Below, one piece after another: positions 10,518 to 22,153 of a stretch of 64,000 nt of DNA; position 1 is the stretch's first letter, and every line of letters begins with the position of its first letter. Made by a program: the position numbers and the translations under genes. Location of the stretch: assembly GCF_024586455.1 (NCBI RefSeq), contig NW_026089624.1, forward strand, positions 1,313,320 to 1,377,319, in the 5' to 3' direction. Under the pieces are notes generated by a model, which saw only the letters and a list, made by a program, of their open reading frames with translations, made no database searches and had not been told where the DNA came from. Origin of the DNA: Bactrocera neohumeralis. Taxonomy: Eukaryota; Arthropoda; Insecta; Diptera; Tephritidae.

Positions 10518-12050
10518 TATGTAGACGATATTGTTGTTTTCGGTCAGACAGCGGACGAATGTCTGAAACATGTAAAAATGGTTCTACAGAAGGCGCAAAG
10601 TTTCGGTTTGCTAGGCCATTAACACAGTTACTGAAGAAAGAAGCAGAATTTCAGATTGGTTCATCGCAGCAACAAGCAATATTTGATTTGAAGTCAGCTC
10701 TTACGCAAGAGCTTGTTTTAAAAATTTTTAAGCAGAATGGTAAAACTCAATTTCATGTTGATGCGTCGAAGTATGGGTTTGGTGCGACATTAGTACAACG
10801 GGAAGTGGCATCCCGTATTTTATTGGAGTCGAAAGACCTCGCCTCAAGAAGAAAGGTTACATAGTTACTTACTTTCTTGAAGTCAAATCTGCGTACTTAG
10901 CAACGAAGGTGTTGCGTCACTATTTAATGGGCATTCAATTTGATTTAGTTACCGATTGTTCGGCGTTTAAGCAGGCTGCCACCAAAAATATGTACCTCGA
11001 GAAGTGGTTCAATGGCTTATGTATCTACAAGATTTTCATTATAATATTGAACATCGATCAGGATAGAGAAGTTTAAGTCGTTATCCGGTTATGGTTGTTA
11101 CATCGCAGATACAAGTACAAATTCAAAAATGATGAGCATTGAAAAGCAAGAAATGTTATATAAACTATGGAAGGGTCAAGAGCTATTGGTAGTACCGAGA
11201 AATATGGAGAAAGAAATTATACGAAACGTTCACAATTTTGGTCATATGAACTCGTCGAAGACGATGCATGCGATCCAACAAGACTTTTCCATAGCACATT
11301 GAGAAAAGAAGGTGAAGCAGCACATATCAAACTGCGTTGAGTGCATAGTACACTATCGCAAAGCAGGAAGGCAGGAAGAATTTTTGCATTGCATAGATAA
11401 GGGTGACTGCCCACTGGCTACTACCCATGTCGTTCATTTGGGTATCTTAGATTCTACGTCGAAGAACTATAAGTATATTTTCGCTATTGTTTATGGTTTT
11501 TCTAAATTCGTTTGGCTATTTCCGACCAAAACAACCGAGACTCAAGAGGTAATAAAGCATTTGAGTACATGGGTCACAATTTTTGGAAACTCGCAACATG
11601 TTATCGAGTTTATTTAAAGAACTTTGTAACAAAAATAAAGTTGAGCATATAAAAATAACAACAGGCGTTCTTAGAAGCAATGGACAAATCGAACGAGGCT
11701 ATAGAGTAAGTCTTTCTATGTTGTTGAAGTTGTCGGCTAATGATCCAGTTAAGTGGTACCATTATACAGCTATGGTACCAAAAGCTATAAACGCGCACGT
11801 TCACTCGTCAACAAAATTTACACCTTACGAAATTATGTTTGGAGTAAAGATGAGAAGCGAAATGTCTAGTGACATTATAAAACTGCTCCAAGAAGAATTG
11901 TTGGAGGTATTCCAAGAAGATCGTCGCACAATGAGAGAAGAATGCAGAGCAAATATTCAGAAAGCTCAAGAAGCGTATAAAAGAAACTTTGACAAAAAAC
12001 GAACTATAAAAAATAACAGTAACCCAATTTTTGAATAAAAAGATATCAAA
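10518..12050 (+). pseudogene. pol: Gypsy pol: RT end, RNase H and integrase
   Basis: Downstream of the mariner, RT continues as VDDIVVFGQTADECLKHV and then PLTQLLKKEAEF. RNase H follows (KTQFHVDASKYGFGATLVQRE, about 10740-10810) with one of its aspartates visible. Integrase is present from about 11220 (HNFGHMNSSKT, a zinc-binding start) through a core with HLGILDSTSKNYKYIFAIVYGFSKFVWLFPTK (about 11430-11540; the first catalytic residue is at LD), a second part at 11640-11720 and the C-terminal region to about 12040. Stops and frameshifts occur around 10860, 11080, 11300 and 11610. The product is not made whole. Confidence 0.75.
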
Positions 12051-12192
12051 CAAATTTAATGGACCTTATAGAGTCATTGAAATCAAACGCAAGTTTACAT
12101 CCACTAGTGTTGATAATATGAAGCTTTGGGCACATTTCGAGGTTGATGAAGATTTGTCATCTGAGACAGATATGATGAGCAGGATGACCGAA

Positions 12193-12458
12193 TGTAATGT
12201 TGGCAACACTCTGCGTGATGCTGGCAAGCAGCAACCAACTTCACATCTCGAGGAGCTGCGACAGTTGGCAAAATACAGTTGGCAAAATACGGTTGGCAAA
12301 ATACAGTTGGCGGATACAGTTGTCGAATACAGTTGGCGAAGAAGAGCAAACGCAGCTGATAATCAATTTTTTTATTTAATTAAATAACAATTCATTTTAA
12401 CTTTTATAAATTATAAACAACATTTTATGTCTAATAAACATAATAATCACTTCTTACA
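12193..12458 (+). repeat. 3' LTR of the gypsy element
   Basis: It starts TGTAATGTTGGC and ends TTCTTACA. It matches the 5' LTR but keeps an extra stretch of about 45 bp after TGTTG and an extra copy of the 'ggcaaaatac' motif. The short repeats 'cagttggc' near its middle occur four to five times. Direct continuation to the right is errantivirus sequence. Confidence 0.75.
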
Positions 12459-12622
12459 TACAGACCACCTTATTACCAAATTTTGTTTCGAATTCAGTAT
12501 TCCTTGAGTTCCTAAAAATAACTTGTGTTTTAAAACGTTTAACCACTGTTTCGAGTATGGGTATATGATCATTAAAGTTATCATGTTGTGAACGAATGGT
12601 ATCAATATCATTTTCATATATA
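12459..12622 (-). pseudogene. pol: Second errantivirus copy: pol linker fragment
   Basis: This stretch matches 5222-5350 (for example 'caaattttgtttcgaattca' and 'taaccactgtttcgagtatg') but has additional bases (around 12566-12600) missing there. It stops at a TA (12621-12622) where the fold-back DD41D element is inserted. The same errantivirus copy resumes at 16476. Confidence 0.7.
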
Positions 12623-12647
12623 TCGGGTGATTTTTTAAGAGCTTGAT

Positions 12648-15532
12648 GGGCTTGAGGATGGAGTCATGTGTAGAAGTTCACGCAAGTGAGGAAAGTTCTC
12701 TGATCGCCATTCACTTGGGAGTGGCCAGAAACGATTCTTTTACACATGGCTCAAGCAGCTCACTACTTCCGGTCTTTGACCAAGTATTCTCTAGGTAGCC
12801 TAAGAACATCCGTTCGAAGGCGAGCTAAAGTGAGAAGGCGAAACATCCCCCGTCCCCTACAAAGAGTTGTGCGCTGGGTTTGGGGCCCGCCACGTAAAAA
12901 AAAACACCCCCAATGAATAGCAACAACCAGCCTCGGATGAGAGACCCCCTTTGATGACGACCATGGCAAACGAAATAAGGACTACGAATGCATGCACCTG
13001 GAATGTCCGGCTGGTCTTAATTGGGAAGGTGCCGCTGCCCAGCTGGTTGATGTCCTCGTAAAGACAAAGGCTGACATCACCGCCGTCCAAGAAATGCGAT
13101 GGACGGGACAAGGACAGAGACGAGTAGGTCCTTGTGACGTTTACTACTGTGGCCATATAAAGGAGCGCAAGTTTGGTGTAGGATTCGTGGTGGGAGAGAG
13201 ACTCCGTCGCCGAGTACTATCATTCACTGCGGTGAATGAACGTCTAGCCACAATCCGCATTCTTTCAACATATCGCTGATTTGCGCCCACGCCCTGACGG
13301 AAGAGAAGGACGATGTGACCAAAGATGCCTTCTATGAGCGTGGAGCGCGCTTATGAGATGCCCCCGCCACGATGTCAAAATTTGGCACTTTAACGCCAGG
13401 GTGGGCAAAGAAGGTATATTTGGCACAATGGTCGGTAAATTTAGCCCCCATTATGGAACATCCCCAAATGGGTTGAGGCTGATCGACTTCGGCGCAGCCC
13501 GTAAAATGGTTATCTGTAGTACTCCAGCACAAGAAGATTCTTTACCTGGCTGTCTCCGGATCGAAAAACTACCAACCAGATCGATCATGTTGTGATAGAC
13601 GGAAGACACGTCTCCAGTGTTTTAGATGTGCGTGCGCTCCGAGGTCCTAACATCGACTCGGACCACTATCTTGTTGCAGCTAAGATCGCATCTGTGCAGC
13701 AAAAAACGCGCGCCACCAAACACAAGGAACGTTCGACGTCGAGAAGCTGCTTTGATTTTCTACTCGGCTTGCACTCCCGTTTCGCCTGAGAGCACTGTCA
13801 ACAACTCGGTATTGTGGGACGGCATTTCAAACTCCTTACGTACAGCTGCAACCGAAACCATTGGTTTTCGGAAAGTGCAAAAGAACAGCTGGTACGACGA
13901 GGAGTGCCGTGTCGCAGTGGAGAGAAAACAGGCTGCCTACCTCGCAACGTTACGATCGACCACTACGCGTGCGGGATGGGATAGATACCGAGAGTTGAAG
14001 AGGGAAGCGAGACGCATTTGTAGACAGAAGAAGAAAGAGGCTGAAATGCGTGAGTACGAAGAGCTTGATAAGCTGGCCGACAGGGGTAATGCTCGAAAAT
14101 TCTACGAAAAAATGCGGCGGCTTACGGAAGGTTTCAAGACCGGAGCGTATTCCTGTAGAACCCCCAAAGGTGATCTAGTCACTGATGCCCAGAGCATACT
14201 TAAATTATGGAGGGAACACTTCTCCAGCCTGCTGAATGGCAGTGAACGATGGAGCAGACGTTCCATTACCCGACCATGAAGAAGTTCGAATAGCAATTTG
14301 AAGAACAACAAAGCGGCAGGGGCCGACGGATTGCCGGCCGACTATTCAAACACGGCGGCGAAGAACTGGATAAGGGCATGCATCAGCTTCTTTGTAAAAT
14401 ATGGTCGGACGAAAGCATGCCCAACGATTGTAGTGCCCAATCCATCTCTGCGCCAACTACCGTGGGAAGCCTCCTCAACAATTACTTCGAGCGTATTGTG
14501 TGAAAGATTAAAGCCCACCGTCAACAAACTGATTTAAATCGCTCAACAACCGACCAGATATTCACCAAAATCGTGAAAGAGAATACTCGTCAAAAGCTGC
14601 TTTCGACAGCACGAAAAGGAGCTGCTCTTATGCCGCTTCTATCCCCGCAATAATCGTTTCGACGTTGAACAACACGAAAAGCTCCGTCAGGATCGGGAAG
14701 GGAATTCGATACCAAACGATTTATCGTGCACTTCTTCAACCTGCTCCTGGAGAAAATAGTTCGAGCTGCAGAACTAAACAGAGAAGGCACCATCTTCTAT
14801 AAGAGTGTAAAGCTGCTGGCGTATGCCGATGATATTGATATTCGGCCTCAACACCCGCGCCGTTAGTTCTGCTTTCTCCAGGCTGGACAAGGAAGTACAG
14901 AAAATGGGTCTGGTAGTGAACGAGGCAAAACGAAATATCTCCTGTCATCAAACAAACAGTCGTCGCACTTTGAAGTCGTAGATAATTTCGTATACCTTGG
15001 AACTAGCGTAAACACCACCAACAACGCAGGATAACTCTTGCCAACAGGTGTAACTCACTGAGAAGCAAAGTCCCTCTCTCGACAGCCATAAGTCAATTCC
15101 CGTCCTGCTGTATGGTGCAGAGTCTTGGACGATGTCAACAACGGATGAGTCGACGTTGCGAGTTTTCGAGAGAAAAGTTCTGCGAAAGATTTATGGTCCT
15201 TTGCGCGTTAGCAACGGCGAATACCGCATTCGATGGAACGATGAGCTGTACGAGATATATGACGACATTGACATAGTTCAGCGAATTAAAAGACAGCGGT
15301 TACGCTGGCTAGGTCATGTTGTCCGGATGGACGAAACACTCCAGCCTGGAAAATATTTACCCGCCGGGGGAAGCAGAGGAAGAGGAAGACCTCCACCTGC
15401 TGGAAGGACCAAGTGGAGAAGGACCTGGCTTCGCTTGGAATATCCAATTGGCGCCACGTAGCGAAAAGAAGAAACGACTAGCGCGCGGTGGTTAACTCGG
15501 CTATAATTAAGCGGTTTCTACGCCAATTAAGC
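12648..15532 (+). mobile_element. RTE LINE, long but inactivated copy
   Basis: The element runs from 'gaggatggagtcatgtgtag' to 'ctacgccaattaagc'. Its single polyprotein had an apurinic-type endonuclease (ACTWNVR at about 12986; TKADITAVQEMRWTGQ at 13063-13110; FNARVGKEG at 13391; SDHYLVAAKI at 13658-13690) and a reverse transcriptase (KNNKAAGADGLPAD at 14298; YADDID at about 14821-14840; LSSNKQSS at 14943; RIRWNDELYEIYDD C-terminus). Many frameshifts break it. The GDFNAR aspartate has become histidine (WHFNAR). The proteins would nick DNA and copy the RNA into the nick. It has been inserted into the tip of the DD41D element. Confidence 0.85.
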
Positions 15533-16473
15533 TTTTTTTAAAAAACGCATAAAATTTGCAAAATCTCATCGGTTCTTTATTTGAAACGTTAGATTGGTTC
15601 ATGACATTTACTTTTGAAGATAATTTCATTTAAATGTTGACCGCGGCTGCGTCTTAGGTGGTCCATTCGGAAAGTCCAATTTTGGGCAACTTTTTCGAGC
15701 ATTTCGGCCGGAATAGCCCGAATTTCTTCGGAAATGTTGTCTTCCAAAGCTGGAATAGTTGCTGGCTTATTTCTGTAGACTTTAGACTTGACGTAGCCCC
15801 ACAAAAAATAGTCTAAAGGCGTTAAATCGCATGATCTTGGTGGCCAACTGCCCATGCATCCCGAAAAATGCACTGTTTGGTGTGGTTTGTACGCTGGTGG
15901 AATCATTGGACCGTATTTTTTCAAAGATGCTGTTGGACGCAACGTTACGGTGAATGGCGATCGCTATCGTTCGATGCTAACAAACTTTTTGTTGCCAAAA
16001 ATGGAAGAACTGAACTTGGTTGACATGTGGTTTCAACAAGATGGCGCTACATGCACACAGCTCGCGATTCTATGGCCATTTTGAGGGAAAACTTCGGAGA
16101 ACAATTCATCTCAAGAAATGGACCCGTAAGTTGGCCACCAAGATCATGCGATTTAACGCCTTTAGACTATTTTTGGTGGGGCTACGTCAAGTCTAAAGTC
16201 TACAGAAATAAGCCAGCAACTATTCCAGCTTTGGAAGACAACATTTCCGAAGAAAGGCTATTCCGGCCGAAATGCCGAAAAAGTTGCCCAAAATTGGACT
16301 TTCCGAATGGACCACCTAAGACGCAGCCGCGGTCAACATTTAAATGAAATTATCTTCAAAAAGTAAATGTCATGAACCAATCTAACGTTTCAAATAAAGA
16401 ACCGATGAGATGTTGCAAATTTTATGCGTTTTTTTTTTTAAAAAAGTTATCAAGCTCTTAAAAAATCACCCGA
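15533..16473. pseudogene. DD41D mariner transposase remnants, inverted duplicate
   Basis: Minus strand 15942-15589 reads into WPPRSCDLTPLDYFLWG and KATIPALEDN-like residues, ending HEPI. Plus strand 15854-16360 gives HPEKCTVWCGLYAGGIIGPYFF, VTVNGDRYRSML, WFQQDGATC (second catalytic D) and the same PPRSCDLTPLDYF (third D). A one- or two-base loss after DGATC shifts the frame. The N-terminal DNA-binding domain and first catalytic D are absent. Not functional. Confidence 0.8.
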
Positions 16474-16475
16474 TA

Positions 16476-18261
16476 CTTGTATTATTATCCAAAGATCCCT
16501 CAAAAATGTTTTCTATAATTTCCTGATTCTCAATTGTATTTATTTCATTAATATCCGAATTTTGTGTGGCTCAAAAAACCGGCCACTTTACTATCTTTAC
16601 CTTGGATATATTGTATGCTCACATTTAATTCTCCTAACTTTAACATCCATCTTTGTAATCTTTGGTTCACGCCATTACATTTTGTTTTTGCATGAAGCCA
16701 TTTAAGTGGTTGGTGATCAACTTGTAAGTCAACCATACAGATATGTATGAAAATAATACATGGTCCATACAATAGCTAAAAGTTCTGTTTCTGTTGTAGA
16801 GTAATTTTTCTTATGATCATTTAGAGTTTTGCTGACATAACACACAGGGTAATTATCCTGTTGTAGTACTGCTCCGACTACAAAATTACTTGCTTCAGTT
16901 ATTAATTTAAATCGCTTATTAAAATCAGAATACTTCAAAATTGGTGCTTCTATCAATAATCGTTTCAATTTGTCAATTGAATTTACATAACTAGTACCTT
17001 TTGTATTAACTTTCATATCTTTTTTCAAACATGACGCCATAGGTTGTGCTACTTTGGCACAATCTTTTACAAATTTCCTGTAATAACGGGTAACTCTTAA
17101 AAATGCATTAATGTGCTTTTGAGTTTGCGGTAACTTAAGTTCCACAATACTTTTAAATTTTTCAGGGCTTAAGTTAACACCTTGGGGTGTAAGTTTATGT
17201 CCCAAAAAATTTGTTTGTTGACAACAAAAATTGCATTTATCTAATTGGATTTTTAAATTGTGTGTTTTTCCGAACATTGAAAATTTTATGTAAATTATCA
17301 ATTTGTTCCTACAAAGTCCTAAAGGCGAGAAAACGTCCATATAAACGACACATATTTTATTGATGAAATCCTTTAGAACAAAATTCATCATTCTTTGGAA
17401 GGTTGCCAGTGCATTCTTCAAACCAAAAGGCATTCGTACGAATTCGTCGTGACTGAATGGTGAAGAAAATGCTGTTTTAGGTCGGTCTTCCTTTTTCAAG
17501 AGGATTTGATGGAATCCTTTATCAAAATCAATTGTAGAAAAGTATTGTGATCTTCCCAATTTATCTAAAATATTTTCTATATTAGGAATAGGAAACTTGT
17601 CATCAATCGTATTTTCATTTAACCTACGATAATCGATCACTACTCTCCATTTCTTTTTACCTGAACTATCATTTTTTTGGAACTATCTACAAAGGGCTAT
17701 TATATGGTGAATGACTTTCTGTAATGATACCTAATTTTAACATATCTTGAATTTGTTTAACGATTTCCTTCTCATGAATCTGTGGGTACCTATAAATCAT
17801 AGATTACACTGGGTTATTTGTTTCAGTTAATATCGCATGTTGTATACTTTGAGTTAATGTTAATTTCAGTCCTTACTGGTAAAATGAACAATTATTTTCT
17901 TTTATTAGGTTAGAAATAGCTTTATATTCTTCTTTATTTAGATGTATTTATTTTTAAATTTCCTCCCGATTAAGCTCATAACACTCAAATTTATGGCTAT
18001 CGGTCTCATTATATGGATAAATATTAGTTGTTCTGTTATTTATCATAACAGTATTGTTTTCCACATTTATTGTAGCTCAAAATGGTTTTAATAAGTTTAG
18101 GCCTATAATTGCATCAATTTTTTTATTACCACATTTAGCTAATTTCAAACCATGTCCGCATCCTCATTAAATTCTTGAGGTACCCATCCAGCTCAAACGC
18201 CTACAACTTCCTCTGAAAGTGGCTTTCTCTGTCAAAATAAATAAAAGTCACAGACAAACTA
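16476..18261 (-). pseudogene. pol: Second errantivirus copy: protease region, RT and RNase H
   Basis: The long minus-strand frame 17640-16729 is a Ty3/gypsy reverse transcriptase: VIDYRRLNENTIDDKFPIPN, FSTIDFDKGFHQI, VRMPFGLKNALATFQRMMN, then YMDVF where the YxDD catalytic box should be (second D lost), FLGHKLTPQG and RNase H (ITEASNFVVGAVLQQ, TTETELLAIVW). It continues at 16772-16548 with DHQPLKWL and SIQYIQGKDSKVAGFLSH. Upstream (17650-18240) protease-like sequence is shattered. It is head to tail with, and homologous to, the copy at 1-5646. The mariner at 18264 cuts it. Confidence 0.8.
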
Positions 18262-18263
18262 TA

Positions 18264-19090
18264 CAAGGTGCGTTCCAAAGTTAACAGGACTTTTTGAATC
18301 GCTTGATGGCGCCACCAGAGAGAATTTCATGACATTTCATTGACTGGAAGTGAAGTTATTGCGTTTTAAGTGTCAGTATGTTTTGTGTTATCGGTGCGAA
18401 AATGAGCTTCGAACAAAGAGCCAACATTAAATTTTGATTTAAAATTGGTAAAACTTTTACCGACACGTTTCTATTGATGAAACAAGTTTATGGCGGTGAT
18501 TGCCTATCCCGTAGCAGAGTGCACGAGTGGTTTCACCGCTTTCAAAATGGTCGTGAGGACATAAATGACGATCAACATGTGGGCAAATCAAAATCCGTGT
18601 TCACAGGAAATTCCATCAAAACTGTGCGTGAATTCACCAAAAATCAGCCGAAATCATCATTGAAATTCATGGAAATGGAATTGAACGTCTCCAAAACATG
18701 AATTTATGACATTTTGACCAAACATTTGGGCTTACGAAAGGTGTGTGCACAGTGTGTTCCGCACAAATTGACTGAGAACCAAAAATTACTCAGAATCCAA
18801 CATTCGAAGGACGATTATTTGACCAACAATCACATTTTAACCATTAACGACTTCTTCCTTTTCGGAAAAATGCATTTGCCCATGAAAGGAAAGCGTTATG
18901 CAGACGTAGAGGCCATTCAAAAGGCTTGCACCGGCATACTAGCTGCCATACCGCCCAACGAGCTAAAACACTCATTCGACATACTTTTGGACCGTGCAAA
19001 AAGCTGCATTGAAGCAGAAGGAGACTATTTTGAATAAAACAACCATTTGTTCTGTTTTTTTAAGTCCTGTTTACTTTGGAACACACCTTG
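18264..19090 (+). mobile_element. Internally deleted mariner (same group as 9643 and 40176)
   Basis: Termini caaggtgcgttccaaagtta and the matching complement ending 'acacaccttg' are flanked by TA (18262-18263, 19091-19092). The transposase remnant includes FEQRANIKF, LMKQVYGGDCLSRSRVHEWFHRFQNGRED, KFMEMELNVSKT, HLGLRKVCA and a C-terminal part FGKMHLPMKGKRYADVEAIQKAC, DRAKSCIEAEGDYFE. Most of the DDE core between about 18800 and 18840 has been deleted, including the D residues. Length is 827 bp. Cannot mobilise itself. Confidence 0.85.
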
Positions 19091-19092
19091 TA

Positions 19093-19345
19093 ATACCACC
19101 TGGGCACTCTTTGCTTCTCCCACGGACAACTATATGTGAGTTGCTCGCGTGTGTTGAGAACCAGAAATCTTTTTATTTACGCAAAAAACAATAAGTGCTG
19201 CGCGTTATTTACCGGGACGTGCTGCAGTAGAATGATTTCGGACTTTCTACGACCCGAGAGAAAAAACAGTTACATATATAAGCCTAATAAACTCTCCCCT
19301 TCTGTCAGTCAGATTTTGTAAATAAATCTTCCCGACGCACAAATC
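19093..19345 (+). promoter_or_regulatory. Possible LTR or promoter fragment with TATA and AATAAA
   Basis: A TATA-like string (catatataagcc, about 19274-19285) is followed within about 60 bases by 'taataaac' and 'gtaaataaatcttcc'. This compact promoter-plus-polyadenylation layout is typical of retrotransposon LTRs. Because it lies just beyond the 5' side of the second errantivirus pol copy, it might belong to an LTR element in the opposite orientation. No partner LTR was found, so this is a weak call. Confidence 0.25.
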
Positions 19346-19924
19346 CGGACAAAAATGAGAATTACAAACTCCAGTGATACTACTCAAAATTGATTTTTTT
19401 CAGTACCTAAGTAACCGTACTACAAGAAACCGATTAAAATATTGACCTAGAGCGCTATATAGCCACACAATTAGTCGGAACCTAGACTTCAGTACGCACG
19501 TCCTTATTTACGATACTCTCTATTGTTCTCGAAATTGCAAGTGTTTTTTTGCGTGAAGTGAATTCTGGAAAATCTTTTTTATGGATTCTGGACAACATGG
19601 TATGTATTTAATATTAGTAACGTAAAAATTAATTTAGTTAATGTATTATTTTGGTTTTTTTCGGGAAAACAATGAATCATCAAAAAAACTAATTTTTTTT
19701 TTAATTTTTTAGAAACTAGTTTTTTTGTTATAGTGTCGGAGGAGGTCGAGCTATAAACTATATGCTTTACTAAACTACAAGGATTCTATTTACCATAAAA
19801 ACTTAAAAGTTTTCCACATCTTTCCCCCCTTTTAAAAAAGCGCGTTGAATTAGGTTGGTCACTTGCATAAAATGAGTACTGCTTTATTTTTTTTAAATTA
19901 AATTCTGAAATCCTGCTAAATTAT
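19346..19924. other. Unassigned stretch with a possible short first exon
   Basis: No gene is supported. At 19580-19600 an ATG opens seven codons that run into a good splice donor (CATG|GTATGT), resembling a short first coding exon, but no matching second exon was identified. The rest is AT-rich with T runs. Confidence 0.2.
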
Positions 19925-21345
19925 TTTAGACGGGTGGTATATAGATGGTATAAGGGGGCTCTATCGGTGCCGGTGTGAAAATTGGACAGTGGGCGTGGCA
20001 CCGCCCATTTTTTGGTGAAATCCTATATCTCGGGACCCGACAGACTGATTTCGACTAAAGTTTCAACTATAAGGTAGGTATCCAGCTCTTAAGTAATTGC
20101 TCAAGAAAAAAAAAACTTTATTTCTTCAAGTAATTTTGACAGCTAGTTACGCATTGTGAATGATCCACATTAGAAGAGCAAGTGAGAATAAAAAAGGAAA
20201 AAAAACTTTGTGGGTAATATGTATGTATATATGTGTGTAGTAATATAAATATTTTCCTTGCGATTTAATGAATGTTGTTGATGATTGGTAAGTTTTATAC
20301 ATCATTTCAAAATGAAATATACTTCATAATAATGATTTTAACTAATTTAGGATGAATTTAACGATTACTTTGAATTTCTTTCAAGAAACAATTGTTGATT
20401 TCATGTTTCTTCGCAAAACCAGGTTGCCATATTCGCATTTTATTTTTGAAATGTATTAAAAATGGGTACTAGATTTCTTTAGAGCTGCATACTAGCACAA
20501 GAAAATTTACCGCAGAAAATTTTCTTGACCATTTATTAAACGTTTTTTTATATAAAGTTTCTTGAGAGCTGGATACTAAGCTATAGTACTCGTATGTAAT
20601 ATTATTTTCGACATCGGACTACAATCACAACTACTTCCCATGTTACACAATTTGAAATTCCTTTTGATTCTTTCACTTTTCTGTACACAAATTAAAATAA
20701 AACGGTATAAAACTTTGCGGTAACAATTCCTTTAAAGTATGCTACCCTTTGACCAAAAAATTTCCAAATCCAACCAAAAGCCCATTGGTACCGAATATGT
20801 GGACCCATGTACCTATAGTTGATTTTGATCTAAATATCTGTCATTATGTGAGATAGGCAATAGAAATTCAGACAGAATCCTTTCCTGACAATTGGATTTC
20901 TGGATCTCTGGGTTGAATAGAGCCAATATTTCCTTGAGCCCTCATGCACACAATATAAAGATTTTCGAACTTATAGATGACTTTATGCTGGATATATCTG
21001 CCAATATTGGGGCCAACTCAATGAAAATTGCAGAATATGTTTTATTCATTTCAGTGTATTTTCGCGCCTAAAATAAGTACAATTGGGCGAAAACTTGACC
21101 GTTCCCTTATATAACTATTACCAAGATTTTCGAACATTCACTTGACTTTGCTCCATATGATTGGTGATTGTACATAAGGTACCCTAATAATACCCAGGAA
21201 TATTTTTTGAGTATGTGGCGTGTTAGTAGTATGTGGGATGAGCCAAAATAGATAAAATCTGGCCGGCACTACCTCTTACTCAAATGTATTCTATTTAAAA
21301 TGTTCGGTTGCGCCCGAAATTAGCCCTTCCTTACTCGTTTTATTT
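19925..21345 (-). repeat. Hairpin-ended dispersed repeat interrupted by a MITE
   Basis: The block has the hallmarks of the repeat at 35253-36262: 'gggcgtggcaccgcccattt' near 19990-20010, a 'ggtataaaactttgcggtaa' stretch at 20705, and the family terminus 'ttcggttgcgcccgaaatta' plus 'gcccttccttactcgtttt' at 21303-21345. It is diverged and has no ORF. A smaller element with its own inverted termini splits it at 20080-20585. Confidence 0.6.
20080..20585. mobile_element. MITE-like element with inverted termini
   Basis: The left edge reads 'aggtaggtatccagctctta' and the right edge 'gagagctggatactaag', imperfect complements of each other over about 17 bases. 'ctata' occurs on both outer sides and reads once if the insert is removed, so it may be the target duplication. 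Each side also holds an inner 'ctcaagaaa/tttcttgag' match. There is no coding capacity, about 505 bp. Confidence 0.55.
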
Positions 21346-22153
21346 TAATATATTGCATTATTATATTTAATCATGCATTTTCATTCATAAAATCACTTTA
21401 AATAATTTTGTCGGTTTTTGAGACCAAATGCTCCTATGTGCGACGCTCAAATTTTAATTATTTTGTTTCTGAAAAAGTGAGTAGTCATAATTTGGACTGT
21501 CAATACACTTTTTATTTCCACTAACAAACCACGGGTAACACCGCGAGGCAATGAATAAATGAAAAGCAACCGGCATTACTACACCATATAGAAAATATAA
21601 TTCAAATTTAATAGGTTTTTGGTTGCGTCGTTCAATTTTTTACACTGTCTTTTTAGTTCTAATATTGCAAATTTAAATTTTGTTTTTTAAAAATCAATCC
21701 GGTTTTATGTTCAAATTTTTCCACAGCTAATTTATATTTCCTTTTACACACTTTTTGTTCTTTAATATATATGTATATATAAATTACCTTTAAGTTTAAA
21801 TTAATAAATTATTTTAGTTAGTTTATACTACAAATAAGCGCTACGAACTTTCGTTGTGCATCCGTTACCATTGCCAGTTTTATAACGAATGAAAAATTTG
21901 TTGCAACCATAACTTTATCATTCGCTTACGCAAAGGAGAGTGCCACCACTGCGTATGCGCTAAACGCATTTCCCAATGTGCTTATTGCATTACAGAGTTC
22001 CATTTTCGCGATAGAGAACCTTTTCTCTTGCGCAGCGCCTTACAGAGTAACCCCCTGATGACATTATTTTATCATCATTGCACATAAAGATCTACCTCAT
22101 AAGAACTTTGTGAAAGCTATGCCTAGAGATAGCAGTAGATTTATGTATTTGTA
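21346..22153. other. AT-rich sequence with no recognisable gene
   Basis: Both strands lack ORFs that resemble proteins. A more GC-balanced part at 21930-22060 ('gcttacgcaaaggagagtgc') looks like degraded unique or repeat sequence, but I cannot name it. Confidence 0.3.

Larger units (their letters stand above)
6817..12458 (+). mobile_element. Ty3/gypsy LTR retrotransposon with nested RTE and mariner insertions
   Basis: Two related LTRs (6817-7037 and 12193-12458) bracket gag, protease, reverse transcriptase, RNase H and integrase pieces in the same orientation. Both LTRs start TGTAATGTTG and end TTACA. The 5' LTR lacks about 45 bp near its start that the 3' LTR keeps. The bases after the 5' LTR (TGGGGGCTC at 7038) start like a primer-binding site of the tRNA-Pro type. 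Flanking bases TATA (6813-6816) and TACA (12459-12462) may be a decayed 4-bp target duplication. An RTE fragment (8761-9570) and a mariner (9643-10517) lie inside. No env gene is present. Confidence 0.8.
12623..16473. mobile_element. Fold-back DD41D (rosa-type) mariner carrying an RTE LINE
   Basis: Termini tcgggtgattttttaagagc and its complement (16454-16473) are flanked by TA duplications (12621-12622 and 16474-16475) in errantivirus sequence. The right arm is the transposase 3' part in plus orientation. The left arm contains the same 3' end in minus orientation (15533-15853), so the element is an inverted duplication of its own 3' end, a fold-back. An RTE element of about 2.9 kb is inserted a few bases inside the left terminus. 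By my count, transposase residues from QQD to PLD are 41 apart, which fits the DD41D rosa group first known from tephritid flies. Confidence 0.75.
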
